DNA of 64,000 bases, from assembly GCA_902572605.1 (NCBI GenBank), contig CACGGD010000001.1:31861-95860 (forward strand), in the 5' to 3' direction. The notes beneath the pieces are model-generated. The model was not told where the DNA came from. It did no database searches and saw nothing but the letters and a program-made list of their open reading frames with translations. The DNA is from an uncultured Pelagibacteraceae bacterium. GTDB lineage: Bacteria; Pseudomonadota; Alphaproteobacteria; Pelagibacterales; Pelagibacteraceae. Numbering within the stretch: the stretch's first letter is position 1; each line of letters starts with the position of its first letter. Shown here in pieces: positions 38,418 to 51,930 of the stretch. Both the position numbers and the translations under genes were made by a program.

Positions 38418-38505
38418 AAGACAATGAGCTGCTCTTGAAAGTTTTTTGGTCGCAGTGGCAATCTACAGAATAAAATTAATAAGTTTTTAATAGTATTTTA
38501 ATCAG

Positions 38506-38934
38506 ATGTTTAAAATGCTTTTAAAAATAACATTTATTTTGTTTTTTATTTTTCCGGCTCATAGCGCAGACGTGACTATCGATATGCTTAATAAATTGGA
38601 TAGAGAAATAAATGTTTATTCAAAAAAACTCGTCAATGTAAATGTAGGTGATACTGTTTTTTGGAAATCGGTAAATCCTGGGCATAATGTAGAATTTATA
38701 AAAGGTGGGACTCCCGAAGGTGTGGAAAAATTTAAATCTAGTTATAGCAAGGATACTAGCTATACATTTAAAGTCCCTGGAATTTACGCTTATTGGTGTA
38801 CACCTCATAAAAGTATAGGGATGATAGGTTTCATTGTAGTAGGTAACGACAAGTCTAACTTAGACTCTATAAAAAAAATTAAATTTTACGGTAAATCAAA
38901 AAAAATTGCAGAGAACATATTAAGTTCTCTATAA
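38506..38934 (+). CDS. secreted pseudoazurin/plastocyanin-like cupredoxin
   Basis: This 142-residue protein has a signal peptide (about residues 1-21, ending AHSA) and one type-1 copper domain. The copper ligands are visible as H in NPGHNVEF and C, H, M in YWCTPHKSIGM. It is a periplasmic electron carrier, most like pseudoazurin. A lysine-rich C-terminal tail follows. It is a single gene in its repeat-bounded segment, with no nitrite or other cupro-reductase nearby, so its redox partner is unknown. Confidence 0.88.
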   Translation: MFKMLLKITFILFFIFPAHSADVTIDMLNKLDREINVYSKKLVNVNVGDTVFWKSVNPGHNVEFIKGGTPEGVEKFKSSYSKDTSYTFKVPGIYAYWCTPHKSIGMIGFIVVGNDKSNLDSIKKIKFYGKSKKIAENILSSL

Positions 38935-38947
38935 ATAAAAGATTTAC

Positions 38948-38972
38948 AGGGCCAATCAACAGATCGCTCCCT
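38948..38972 (+). repeat. diverged ssrA 3'-end repeat, copy 5
   Basis: AGGGCCAATCAACAGATCGC followed by TCCCT resembles the 25-bp element with several substitutions and a 2-bp shift. GGG/CCC can still pair and AACAGA is kept. It lies 14 bp after the cupredoxin stop, the position expected from the other copies. Confidence 0.5.
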
Positions 38973-39000
38973 CCAAATCTCAAATTTTTCAAGGTACGAA

Positions 39001-39030
39001 TTGTCCAAATTTATCATCAATCTTGGACAA
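39001..39030. repeat. 8-bp inverted repeat TTGTCCAA...TTGGACAA
   Basis: TTGTCCAA (39001-39008) and TTGGACAA (39023-39030) are perfect inverted arms around a 14-nt loop. They lie 33 bp upstream of the 79-residue ORF. This could be an operator or a small hairpin in the leader. Confidence 0.5.
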
Positions 39031-39062
39031 GATAATATTTAATTAATTCTTATAATAAGATC

Positions 39063-39302
39063 ATGATAAAAAATAAAATAAATAAATGGATCTTGCTTAT
39101 ATATTTTTTTTCTCTGAGCAATTATGCACATGCAAGAGTTATAACTGTAAACGAGTGTCCAGTACCTTTTGATTTCACAATTAGTGATTTTTGCGTATTA
39201 AGCACATTAGGTATGTGGCTTGCCGTTCCATTAGTAATTTTTCTTGCGCTATTTGCATTCGCTTTGATCAGGGCTATTTTTGGAAGTATATTTTCGAGAT
39301 AA
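39063..39302 (+). CDS. small secreted or membrane protein, 79 residues
   Basis: It has a signal-peptide-like N-terminus (residues 7-25, ending AHA), two cysteines in the mature part (NECPVPF, DFCVLS) and a C-terminal transmembrane helix (about residues 50-74). I recognise no family. It is followed 8 bp after its stop by a strong hairpin, so it resembles the preceding single-gene units in layout. Confidence 0.6.
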   Translation: MIKNKINKWILLIYFFSLSNYAHARVITVNECPVPFDFTISDFCVLSTLGMWLAVPLVIFLALFAFALIRAIFGSIFSR

Positions 39303-39310
39303 TCTAAGTT

Positions 39311-39337
39311 GGGTGCCCTCAATAAGGGCACCCCTTC
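39311..39337 (+). terminator. hairpin, probable bidirectional terminator
   Basis: A 9-bp perfect stem GGGTGCCCT (39311-39319) / AGGGCACCC (39325-39333), loop CAATA, lies between convergent genes. A clear T-run is missing on the plus strand (CTTCTAG follows), so termination efficiency is uncertain. AGGGCACC is shared with the ssrA repeat. Confidence 0.55.
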
Positions 39338-39356
39338 TAGTGTGTGTTAATTTTTA

Positions 39357-39947
39357 TTAATTAAAAGCCTCATATCTTAACCAATTTTCATATTCTTTAG
39401 AGTATAAACCTATTCCTAAGTTGTCGGTCCAATTTTTTTCTTTTGTAATTTCTTTTGACCAATCTATACAATCAACCAAAATTATTTCAGATGTTTTTGT
39501 AAAAACAATCTCTACATCTTTTTTTTTGCTTTTCCCCGTTTTATCTCCTGGGTGGTTATAAATTTTTCCTTCTCTAATTTTGATTTTATCAAATTGTGCA
39601 GATATTTCTTTCGTAATTTCATTTAGTCTTTTTAAACAATCGCTAAAAGGTTTGTTCTGATAAAAAATAGCACCTGTAATAGCATAAATCTTAAATTTTT
39701 CATCATTTTGTTTTAATGCAAGAGCGATAGTTTCATAACTCTGACCTTTAGATCGAATATCTAGTAAATAAAATTTTTTATTAGGGTAGTAAGACTTTAA
39801 ACCGTTAATCAATTGATCTTTAGTATAATATTCTAGAGCGCTATCTCCAACACTCATCCCATCTATTTGAAAGTCACTAATATCTTCAGCTAGAGATGGG
39901 GTTAAGAAACATAAACTTAAAAATATAATCCCTAAAAATTTTTTCAT
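39357..39947 (-). CDS. secreted protein of unknown family
   Basis: This 196-residue protein has a signal peptide (about residues 1-20, ending SLA), then EDISDFQIDGMSVGDSALEYY. The mature part has two cysteines (SDCLKRL, LVDCIDW) and no catalytic motif I recognise. It is probably periplasmic. It stands alone between the 79-residue ORF and the DUF805 gene, convergent with the former across a hairpin. Confidence 0.65.
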   Translation of the reverse strand: MKKFLGIIFLSLCFLTPSLAEDISDFQIDGMSVGDSALEYYTKDQLINGLKSYYPNKKFYLLDIRSKGQSYETIALALKQNDEKFKIYAITGAIFYQNKPFSDCLKRLNEITKEISAQFDKIKIREGKIYNHPGDKTGKSKKKDVEIVFTKTSEIILVDCIDWSKEITKEKNWTDNLGIGLYSKEYENWLRYEAFN

Positions 39948-40049
39948 TAGTAGTCTCTTTTTTATTTTTATAATCTAATTCTTAGTCTTTAAGATAATAA
40001 CAAGTACGCTCAAAATTCAATACCTTTGTAATTAAAAGACTCTTTAAAA

Positions 40050-40078
40050 TTGACATATAGTAAATAAAAACTTATTAA
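40050..40078 (+). promoter_or_regulatory. promoter placing the start at the DUF805 ATG
   Basis: TTGACA (40050-40055) and TATTAA (40073-40078) are exactly 17 bp apart. The expected start is at 40084-40086, coinciding with ATG 40084, so the message would be leaderless or nearly so. No Shine-Dalgarno is seen before this ATG, which agrees. Confidence 0.6.
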
Positions 40079-40083
40079 TTAGC

Positions 40084-40425
40084 ATGAATTTCTTAAAAGC
40101 AATTGAAACATGTTTTGTAAAATATGCAGATTTCAATGGTCGAGCAAGTCGTCCAGAATTCTGGTGGTTTTATTTATTTAACATTATTTGCTGGATAGTA
40201 GCTTTTGCAATTTCTCCTATTATAGAATTAGTAGTGTTTGCAGGTTTGGCTTTGCCTTATATTGCTGTTACCGCAAGAAGATTGCACGATATTGATAAAT
40301 CAGGTTGGTTGCAATTAATTGGCCTTATACCTTTGATTGGTTGGATAATAATGATTATTTGGTTAGCAACTGATGGCCAGAAAAAAAATAATAGATTTGG
40401 AAAAAGTATCAAAAAAAGAAGATAA
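40084..40425 (+). CDS. DUF805 inner-membrane protein, second copy
   Basis: This 113-residue protein has FNGRASRPEFWWFYLF near residue 18, AVTARRLHDIDKSGWLQLIGL near residue 60 and GWIIMIIWLATDGQKKNNRFG at the end, the complete DUF805 pattern. It is a paralogue of the repeat-bounded protein at 37950. It probably starts without a leader. It lies just upstream of selO on the same strand. Function unknown. Confidence 0.88.
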   Translation: MNFLKAIETCFVKYADFNGRASRPEFWWFYLFNIICWIVAFAISPIIELVVFAGLALPYIAVTARRLHDIDKSGWLQLIGLIPLIGWIIMIIWLATDGQKKNNRFGKSIKKRR

Positions 40426-40466
40426 AAGTCACCTTGCAGAAGAAAGCCTCTTCTAAAAACATAAAC

Positions 40467-41927
40467 ATGTTAAGAAAAAAAATTGGTTGGAAATTTGATA
40501 ACACATACTTAAACCTGTCACAAAGTATGTTGTCAAAATTAAATCCAACTCCAGTTAAAACTCCTGAGCTAGTACTTTTTAATCATAATTTATCGAAAGA
40601 AATTGATTTAGATTTCTCTCATATTGACAATGAAGAATTAGCTCTGATTTTTTCAGGTAATAAATTGCCTGATGGATCAGAGTCAATAGCTCAAGCGTAT
40701 GCAGGTCACCAATTTGGACAGTTTACAGTTCTAGGAGATGGACGAGCACTTACAATTGGAGAGCATTTAGATAAAAATAAAAATCGTTACGATATTCAAT
40801 TTAAAGGTTCTGGAAAAACTCCTTACTCTAGAAATGCTGACGGTCGAGCAGCTTTAGGTCCCATGCTTAGAGAGTATATAATTAGTGAGGCTATGCATAA
40901 TTTAGGTGTTCCAACTACAAGAAGTTTAGCGGTAATTAAAACTGGAGAGGATGTAATACGAGAAACAATTTTAAAGGGAGCAATATTAACTCGTGTAGCC
41001 TCAAGCCACATTAGAGTCGGCACTTTTCAATATGCTTTAATTTCAAAAAATAAAAATGATCTAAAAACTTTATTTGATTACACTCTCAAACGTCACTACC
41101 CAAAGATCAGAAAATCCTTAACTCCTGCTAAAGATCTTCTGAAAATTGTTTTAGAAAAACAAATTAATTTGATTTGTAATTGGATGAGAATTGGATTTAT
41201 TCATGGAGTGATGAATACAGATAATATGACTATTTCAGGAGAAACAATTGATTATGGACCTTGTGCTTTTATGAATGAATATAATCCAGACACAGTATTT
41301 AGCTCGATAGATCATCAAGGACGTTATTCATATTTTAATCAGCCAAGAATAGCTAAATGGAACTTAGAAAGATTTGCAGAGTGCTTGCTGCCTTTAATTA
41401 ATGATGACACTAAAGAAGCAATAAAAATTGCCACAGAAGTTCTTGAAGAATTTCCAGAAAAATATAAAAAAAACTGGTTGGAAATGATGAGAAAAAAAAT
41501 AGGTCTCTTTGGAGATGATCCTAAAGATGAGCAACTAATAATTGAACTATTGTCGTGGATGGAACAAAACAAAGTCGATTATACAAATACTTTCTGCTAT
41601 TTGATGAATGAATATAAACCAAAAAGTGAGATCTATAAGGAAAAACAATTTATATTATGGAAAAAAAAATGGGAAGATAGAATTACTTTAGATCATAATT
41701 CTTCAAAAAAATCCTTCAAAATTATGCGTAAAGTAAATCCACTAGTTATTCCTAGGAATCATTTAGTTGAGGAAGCATTAAATCTTGCAATAGAAAAAAA
41801 TAATTTAAATAAGGTGAATAAATTACTCAAAGTTTTGGAAGATCCATATAATCGTATTTCGATGACTATTAATTATCAATCGACACCGTCCTCCGAAGAA
41901 AATTATAAAACTTATTGTGGCACCTAA
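40467..41927 (+). CDS. selO: SelO/YdiU-family protein adenylyltransferase
   Basis: This is about 486 residues from ATG 40467; TTG 40434 would add 11 residues. SelO is a pseudokinase-fold enzyme that transfers AMP to proteins in redox control. It shows AYAGHQFGQFTVLGDGRALTIGE, FKGSGKTPYSRNADGRAALGP, GVMNTDNMTISGETIDYGPCAF and the C-terminal cysteine segment TYCGT. It follows the DUF805 gene by about 40 bp and may share its transcript. Confidence 0.92.
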   Translation: MLRKKIGWKFDNTYLNLSQSMLSKLNPTPVKTPELVLFNHNLSKEIDLDFSHIDNEELALIFSGNKLPDGSESIAQAYAGHQFGQFTVLGDGRALTIGEHLDKNKNRYDIQFKGSGKTPYSRNADGRAALGPMLREYIISEAMHNLGVPTTRSLAVIKTGEDVIRETILKGAILTRVASSHIRVGTFQYALISKNKNDLKTLFDYTLKRHYPKIRKSLTPAKDLLKIVLEKQINLICNWMRIGFIHGVMNTDNMTISGETIDYGPCAFMNEYNPDTVFSSIDHQGRYSYFNQPRIAKWNLERFAECLLPLINDDTKEAIKIATEVLEEFPEKYKKNWLEMMRKKIGLFGDDPKDEQLIIELLSWMEQNKVDYTNTFCYLMNEYKPKSEIYKEKQFILWKKKWEDRITLDHNSSKKSFKIMRKVNPLVIPRNHLVEEALNLAIEKNNLNKVNKLLKVLEDPYNRISMTINYQSTPSSEENYKTYCGT

Positions 41928-41933
41928 ATAAAT

Positions 41934-42014
41934 TTAGAATATATATTTATCACCTAAATAAATTAATATTCCTACAGCAATACCTAATAGTATCCAGTAA
42001 TAATTGTCTTTCAT
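41934..42014 (-). CDS. 26-residue single-helix membrane microprotein
   Basis: ATG 42014 overlaps the TGA of the MazG-like gene as ATGA, a strong coupling signal. The product begins MKDNYYW and has one hydrophobic helix (ILLGIAVGILIYLG), then ends DKYIF and TAA. Such short membrane proteins are easily missed by gene finders. It is also only 6 bp from the end of selO. Function unknown. Confidence 0.5.
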   Translation of the reverse strand: MKDNYYWILLGIAVGILIYLGDKYIF

Positions 42015-42385
42015 TTTGTGAGAAATTTACTCAAGTCAGGCTTAAAATAATTTGGTCCTTTCATTACTTTTCCTTTATCATTAAAAATAGGTCTTCCATT
42101 TTGATCTAATTTACTCATATTTGAGTTTTGTACTTCGTCAAAACATTTATCTAAATTAATACCAAACGCATGGCCTGCTCCATAAGTAACGTAAAGTATA
42201 TCTGTCAAAGCGTCTGCAACCTCTTTTATATCTTTTTTTTCTACTGCTTCTTTTAACTCAGATAACTCTTCTCTAATTAGATCTATTCTTAAATCAATTA
42301 TTTTATCATTTGGAAAACTTGCGTTAGTCCTCACTTCTTGACCAAAAGTTTGCATGAATTTTTTTACACTTTCAAAGTTTGTCAT
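42011..42385 (-). CDS. MazG-like nucleotide pyrophosphohydrolase
   Basis: This 124-residue all-alpha NTP pyrophosphohydrolase-like protein has the MazG/HisE-type metal motif: EELSELKEAVE near residues 37-47 and EVADALTDILYV near residues 55-66. It probably hydrolyses a nucleotide or a phosphoribosyl nucleotide to the monophosphate. GGAG precedes ATG 42385. It diverges from fumC and overlaps the 26-residue ORF downstream. Confidence 0.82.
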   Translation of the reverse strand: MTNFESVKKFMQTFGQEVRTNASFPNDKIIDLRIDLIREELSELKEAVEKKDIKEVADALTDILYVTYGAGHAFGINLDKCFDEVQNSNMSKLDQNGRPIFNDKGKVMKGPNYFKPDLSKFLTK

Positions 42386-42438
42386 ATTTTCTCCATATAA
42401 ATTTTATAATATAAGTGTATTATATCAAAGAATCACGA

Positions 42439-43827
42439 ATGAAATACAGAACGGAATTTGACAGTATTGGAAAAATTAAAGTACCTGGTGATAAGTATTG
42501 GGGGGCTTCCACTCAAAGATCAAACAAATATTTTAATATAGGTGACTTCCTTGTCAGGCCGATTGTAATTCGATCTATTGCAATAATTAAAAAAGCTGCA
42601 GCAATCGTTAATGCTAGGAATAAAGACCTAAATCCTAAATTAAGCAGATACATAATTAGAGCTGCTGAGGAAATTATTAAAGGAAAACATAGTGAACACT
42701 TTCCTTTAAAAGTTTGGCAAACAGGGTCTGGCACACAAACAAATATGAATGTTAACGAAGTTATAGCAAATAGAGCTATTCAAATGATGGGTGGTAAAAT
42801 GGGTACAAAAAAACCAGTCCATCCAAACGATCATGTCAATAAATCTCAATCAACGAATGATGTTTTTCCCACTGCAATGCACATTTCTATTGCTATTAAG
42901 GCTAAAGAAAAACTTTTACCATCTCTAAAATTATTAGAGAAAGAATTGTCTAAAAAATCAAGAGAATTTAAAAGTATTGTTAAAGTTGGAAGAACTCATT
43001 TACAAGATGCTACTCCTTTAACACTAGGTCAAGAGTTTTCTGGTTATCAATCTCAATTAAAAAAATGCATAACTAGAATAGAAAATGCTTTAAAAGAAAT
43101 ATTCCATTTAGCGCAAGGTGGCACTGCTGTTGGAACTGGACTAAACACTAGAAAAAATTTTGATAAAAAGGTCATAAGAGAAATAAGTAAGATTACTAAA
43201 TTACCTTTTAAACCTGCTTCGAATAAGTTTGCAGCTCTTGCAGCTCATGATGAAATTGTTAATTTCTCTGGAACATTAAATACCACTGCTGTGTGTTTAA
43301 TGAAAATTGCTAATGATATTAGATTTTTAGGATCTGGTCCAAGGGCAGGATACGGTGAACTAATTTTACCTTCAAATGAACCTGGTTCATCTATTATGCC
43401 TGGCAAAGTAAATCCTACTCAATCTGAAGCAGTTACTATGGTTTGTGTTAAAGTTATTGGAAACCACAATGGTATTACTATGGCAGGTTCGCACGGTCAT
43501 TTCGAGTTAAATGTATTTAAACCTCTTATCATCCATAACATTTTACAATCCATTAACATTATGAGTGACTCAGCAAAAACATTTGCCATGTATTGTATAA
43601 AAGGAATCAAGGCAGACAAAAAGAGAATTAAGTATCTTCTTGATAATTCGCTTATGCTGGTTACAGCTTTAGCACCTAAAATTGGTTATGATAAAGCAGC
43701 CTCAATAGCAAAAAAATCTCATAAAAATGGAACAACATTAAAAGAAGAAATTCTTAAGGCGGGACTGATAAGTGATAAAGAATATGACAAAATAATGAGT
43801 CCTATAAAAATGACTAAACCAAAATAA
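42439..43827 (+). CDS. fumC: class II fumarate hydratase
   Basis: This is about 462 residues from ATG 42439; an in-frame GTG at 42415 is less likely because family members start at M-x-YRTE. The enzyme interconverts fumarate and malate in the TCA cycle. Visible features are [22 protein letters not shown], the substrate loop [32 protein letters not shown] and the signature [11 protein letters not shown]. It diverges from the MazG-like gene and converges on the AsmA-like gene with a 2-bp gap. Confidence 0.96.
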   Translation: MKYRTEFDSIGKIKVPGDKYWGASTQRSNKYFNIGDFLVRPIVIRSIAIIKKAAAIVNARNKDLNPKLSRYIIRAAEEIIKGKHSEHFPLKVWQTGSGTQTNMNVNEVIANRAIQMMGGKMGTKKPVHPNDHVNKSQSTNDVFPTAMHISIAIKAKEKLLPSLKLLEKELSKKSREFKSIVKVGRTHLQDATPLTLGQEFSGYQSQLKKCITRIENALKEIFHLAQGGTAVGTGLNTRKNFDKKVIREISKITKLPFKPASNKFAALAAHDEIVNFSGTLNTTAVCLMKIANDIRFLGSGPRAGYGELILPSNEPGSSIMPGKVNPTQSEAVTMVCVKVIGNHNGITMAGSHGHFELNVFKPLIIHNILQSINIMSDSAKTFAMYCIKGIKADKKRIKYLLDNSLMLVTALAPKIGYDKAASIAKKSHKNGTTLKEEILKAGLISDKEYDKIMSPIKMTKPK

Positions 43828-43829
43828 AA

Positions 43830-45230
43830 TTAAATCACCTCTAAAAGAAATTCTTTAATTTTATTCATTCTAAAAATACTAAAAAAATCATCACTAAATA
43901 AAATGCTTTCAAAATTTTCTTTTAAAAATTTCAAATCTGCTTCGTTCACATTATGATGATTGTTAATATTAATTCTTTTAAAATTTATCTTTTTGTTCAG
44001 AAGATTCAGAGAACCTTCAACCTTCAAATTCAATGGGTCTTTATTCGCATCTTTTGTTATTTCTAATTTTTTTAAAAATTTCCCCCTTTTTTCTAAATTA
44101 AACAAACATAAAAAATTTAGCCTTGGATATTCTTCAATTAGTAAACTTTCTCCTTTACATTCTATATTCCCTCCTAAAATATATATTTTATTGAAAAAAG
44201 TTAATCTTCCATGAGCTAAATTTAATTCTAAAAAATGTTTTTGGATTAAACTGTTAGTAAATCTTTTCTTATTGTAATTTATTGTACTATTGCTATTTAG
44301 TTTCTTTAATATTTCTTGGTTTTGAAGAATCTTTTCTAAACTTAAACTGTTAATTAATTTTTTATCTATTTTATTAATATAAATATCAGAATTTATTTCA
44401 AAAAAAGGATCAAAAACAATAAAGCTATTAAAAGAAGTTGATGAGTCCTGAATTTTTAAGTTAGCTTCGCTGATTTTTATCTGATTATCTTTAAGAACAA
44501 AATCAAATTTTAAGTAGTTATTTAAAATATTTATCTTGGATGATCCAGTTATTGAGTTTATTTCATTTACTTGATCAAAGTTAAAATCTGCTTTAATTCC
44601 AGTTTTTAAAATTTTAAAATTAAAGCTTTTATTATCTTTTAAATTCGCCTTAAATTTCTTATCAAATATTTTCCCCTTAATTTTATTTTTTTTGTATCCA
44701 TAGTTAGAGAAATTTATTTTTTTTATTTCTAGAATAGAATTTTCTTTTTTTTTCAAATTTAAATTTAAATCTTGAATTTCTAATTTATATTTTAATTCAG
44801 CAAAATAACTTAAAATATCGTTAGTTGCATCTATATCTAATTCTACTCTATTATTATTTAATAAAATTTTTCTCGTTTTAAAATTTTCATAATTATAAAT
44901 ATTTTTAAATTTTAGAAAAATAGTAAGATCTTTTGTTTCAAAAAAAATAGGTTTGTCCTTAATCTTCAAATTTGAATTCTGTATAGATAAATTTGGAAGC
45001 GGAAAAACATTAAATTCTATTGAGCTATAATTGCTAAGTTCCAATTCATAATAATTTATTAAATAATCTTTTATAATCTCCTGTTTTTTTTCATAGTTGA
45101 AAAACTTTGGAACTAAAAGAAATAACAATAAACCAACAAAAAAAATTGCAAATAAATACCTCAAAAAGAAAAAAAATTTCAAAAATCTTGAGTACTTGTT
45201 GTGAATTATTTTATAAATTTTATTAATCAT
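43830..45230 (-). CDS. AsmA-like membrane-anchored protein
   Basis: This 466-residue protein has a short basic N-terminus, one transmembrane helix (about residues 22-43) and a long extracytoplasmic region rich in alternating beta strands. Features such as FPLPNLSIQNSNLKIKDKP match the AsmA N-terminal pattern of inner-membrane proteins thought to move lipid toward the outer membrane. It is Lys-, Asn- and Ile-rich, so similarity is hard to judge by eye. It stands alone, between fumC and the helicase gene. Confidence 0.6.
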   Translation of the reverse strand: MINKIYKIIHNKYSRFLKFFFFLRYLFAIFFVGLLLFLLVPKFFNYEKKQEIIKDYLINYYELELSNYSSIEFNVFPLPNLSIQNSNLKIKDKPIFFETKDLTIFLKFKNIYNYENFKTRKILLNNNRVELDIDATNDILSYFAELKYKLEIQDLNLNLKKKENSILEIKKINFSNYGYKKNKIKGKIFDKKFKANLKDNKSFNFKILKTGIKADFNFDQVNEINSITGSSKINILNNYLKFDFVLKDNQIKISEANLKIQDSSTSFNSFIVFDPFFEINSDIYINKIDKKLINSLSLEKILQNQEILKKLNSNSTINYNKKRFTNSLIQKHFLELNLAHGRLTFFNKIYILGGNIECKGESLLIEEYPRLNFLCLFNLEKRGKFLKKLEITKDANKDPLNLKVEGSLNLLNKKINFKRININNHHNVNEADLKFLKENFESILFSDDFFSIFRMNKIKEFLLEVI

Positions 45231-45274
45231 TTTTTTTATTTTTGCAACTAGTGTATAAATGAAATTTTTCTAAT

Positions 45275-47310
45275 ATGAATAGCATAGATAAATTAATTGA
45301 GAATCTAAACAAAGAGCAAAAAGAAGCAGTATTAAATACTGAGGGACCGAACTTAATTGTTGCAGGCGCTGGATCGGGAAAAACAAGAGTGTTAACCACA
45401 AGATTAATTCATATCATTAATCAGAAAAAAGCATGGCCAAATCAAATATTGTGCGTAACTTTTACTAATAAAGCTGCAAAAGAAATGCAGAGTAGAGTTA
45501 TGACTCATATAAAAGGCAATTCAAATGCAGTTCCTTGGTTAGGAACATTTCACTCAACAAGTGTTAAGTTCCTTAGGAGACATGCAGAGGCATTAGGTTA
45601 TAAAAGCAATTTTACTATTTTAGACACCGAGGATCAAAAAAAACTAATTAGAAATATAGTGAAGAGCGAAGATTTAGACGCAAAAAAATTCTCGCCTCAA
45701 TTGATTATGTATCATATTGATCAATGGAAAAATAAAGGTTTGCTTCCAAAAGATGTTACAATCAATAAATCAGGAACAATTATTAAATCAATTTTAAAAG
45801 TTTACGAAGTGTATCAAAAAAAAACAAAAGACTTAAATGCTTTCGATTTTGGAGATTTAATTTTATTTTGTGTAAAAATTTTTGAAGAACACAAAGATAT
45901 AAGAGAAATTTACCAAAAAAACTTTAAATATATTTTGGTTGATGAATTTCAAGATACAAATTTTATTCAAAATAAATGGTTAAATTTATTAGTCAATGAA
46001 AAACAAAATATTTGTTGTGTTGGTGATGACGATCAATCTATTTACAGCTGGAGAGGTGCGGAAATTAAAAATTTTCTTACATTTGACCAAATTTATAAAA
46101 ATTGTAAAGTTTTTAAATTAGAGCAAAATTATAGATCTACAAAAAATATTTTGGAAACAGCCTCTACACTTATTTCAAATAATTCCAATAGAGTCGGAAA
46201 AAAATTATGGTCTTCTGCAATTCAAGGAGAACCAGTTAAATTAAATTGTTATAAAACAGGTAAAGATGAGGCTCAAGGAATAAGTGACATTATAGAACAT
46301 AATTTAAAAAAAAAATATTCTCTTAATGATATTTCAATATTAGTTAGAGCTATCTATCAAACAAGAGAATTTGAAGAAAGGTTTCTGCAAGTAGGTATTG
46401 GCTATAGAGTTTTGGGTGGAATTAAATTTTATGAAAGAGCGGAAATAAAAGATGCCGTTTCCTATCTAAGAATTATTAATCAAAAATATGATGATTTAGC
46501 TTTAGAAAGAGTAATTGGATCACCTAGAAGAGGGGTTGGCGAAAGCACCTTAAATCAAATTTATCTTTTTGGTAGTAAGAACAAGCTTTGCTTAGAAGAC
46601 TCAATAATAAAAATTTTAGAAAAGGGAGAATTTAAACCTAGAATTAAAACTACTCTAAAACAATTAATTAGTATGATTCATAAATGGCGAAAAGACTCTT
46701 TGAATATGAAACACTATGATCTTCTCAAATTAGTTTTAGATGAGTCTGGATATTCTACAATGTTAAAAAATAAAAAAGATTTAGAAAATGAAAATAGACT
46801 AGAAAATTTGAAAGAATTATTAAGAGCTATGCAAGATTATGACAATTTACAAAATTTTTTAGAACATGTTGCGCTAGCTACTTCAATAGATCAAGAGTGG
46901 GAAGGGGCTAAAGTAAATTTAATGACTATGCATGCTGCTAAAGGATTGGAGTTTGATGTTGTTTTTTTACCAGGATGGGAAGAAGGATTATTTCCTCATC
47001 AAAAGTCTCTAGAAGAAAAAGGAGACTTTGCTTTAGAGGAAGAAAGGCGGCTAGCATATGTTGGAATCACTAGGGCAAAATTAGAAGCTTATTTGTCTTT
47101 TGCAATGAAAAGAGCTTATCATGGTGATTGGATGGATGCTTTACCATCAAGATTTATAAATGAAATTCCTGAAGATAGAGTTGAAAAAAATGAAATAAAT
47201 ATCAATAAAACAATTAATGATTTTGAATTCAATCAAGATAACTCGATTGAATTTGATGAAGAGTATAGAAGTCCTGGATGGAATAGATTCAAGAAAAATA
47301 AAGCACTTAA

Positions 47311-47323
<13 letters not shown>
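45275..47323 (+). CDS. uvrD: UvrD/PcrA-type superfamily 1 DNA helicase
   Basis: This 682-residue 3'-5' helicase has Q-motif NKEQKEAVL near residue 13, Walker A AGAGSGKTRVLTTR near 31, motif II VDEFQDTNFIQ near 222 and motif III GDDDQSIYSWRGAE. Later motifs are QNYRSTKNIL, MTMHAAKGLEFDVVFLPG and EERRLAYVGITRAK. It serves in excision and mismatch repair. Slightly short of typical UvrD, and pcrA or rep are alternative names. It overlaps pepP by 13 bp. Confidence 0.92.
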
Positions 47324-51883
<4,560 letters not shown>

Positions 51884-51930
51884 ATTCTGATTAATATCAG
51901 ATTAAAATAGAATGGTAAATTTTAAGGATG

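Larger units (their letters stand above)
35934..38972 (+). mobile_element. putative array of small gene units bounded by ssrA 3'-end repeats
   Basis: Five direct copies of the ssrA terminal hairpin bound four segments. These are 35959-37646 (protease plus small membrane protein, minus strand), 37647-37915 (70-residue membrane protein), 37916-38416 (DUF805) and 38417-38972 (cupredoxin). On the plus strand each gene's stop codon is followed within 5-14 bp by a repeat, as in cassette arrays. tmRNA genes are well-known integration sites for mobile elements. No integrase or transposase is present in the window, so mechanism is inferred only from repeat layout. Confidence 0.5.

Noticed and set aside
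35934..38972. CRISPR array
   Set aside because: The repeats are spaced 269-1,688 bp apart with genes between them, not 30-40 bp spacers, and no cas genes are present.
35934..38972. Classical integron
   Set aside because: There is no integrase gene and the repeats lack the paired core sites of attC elements; only the layout is similar.
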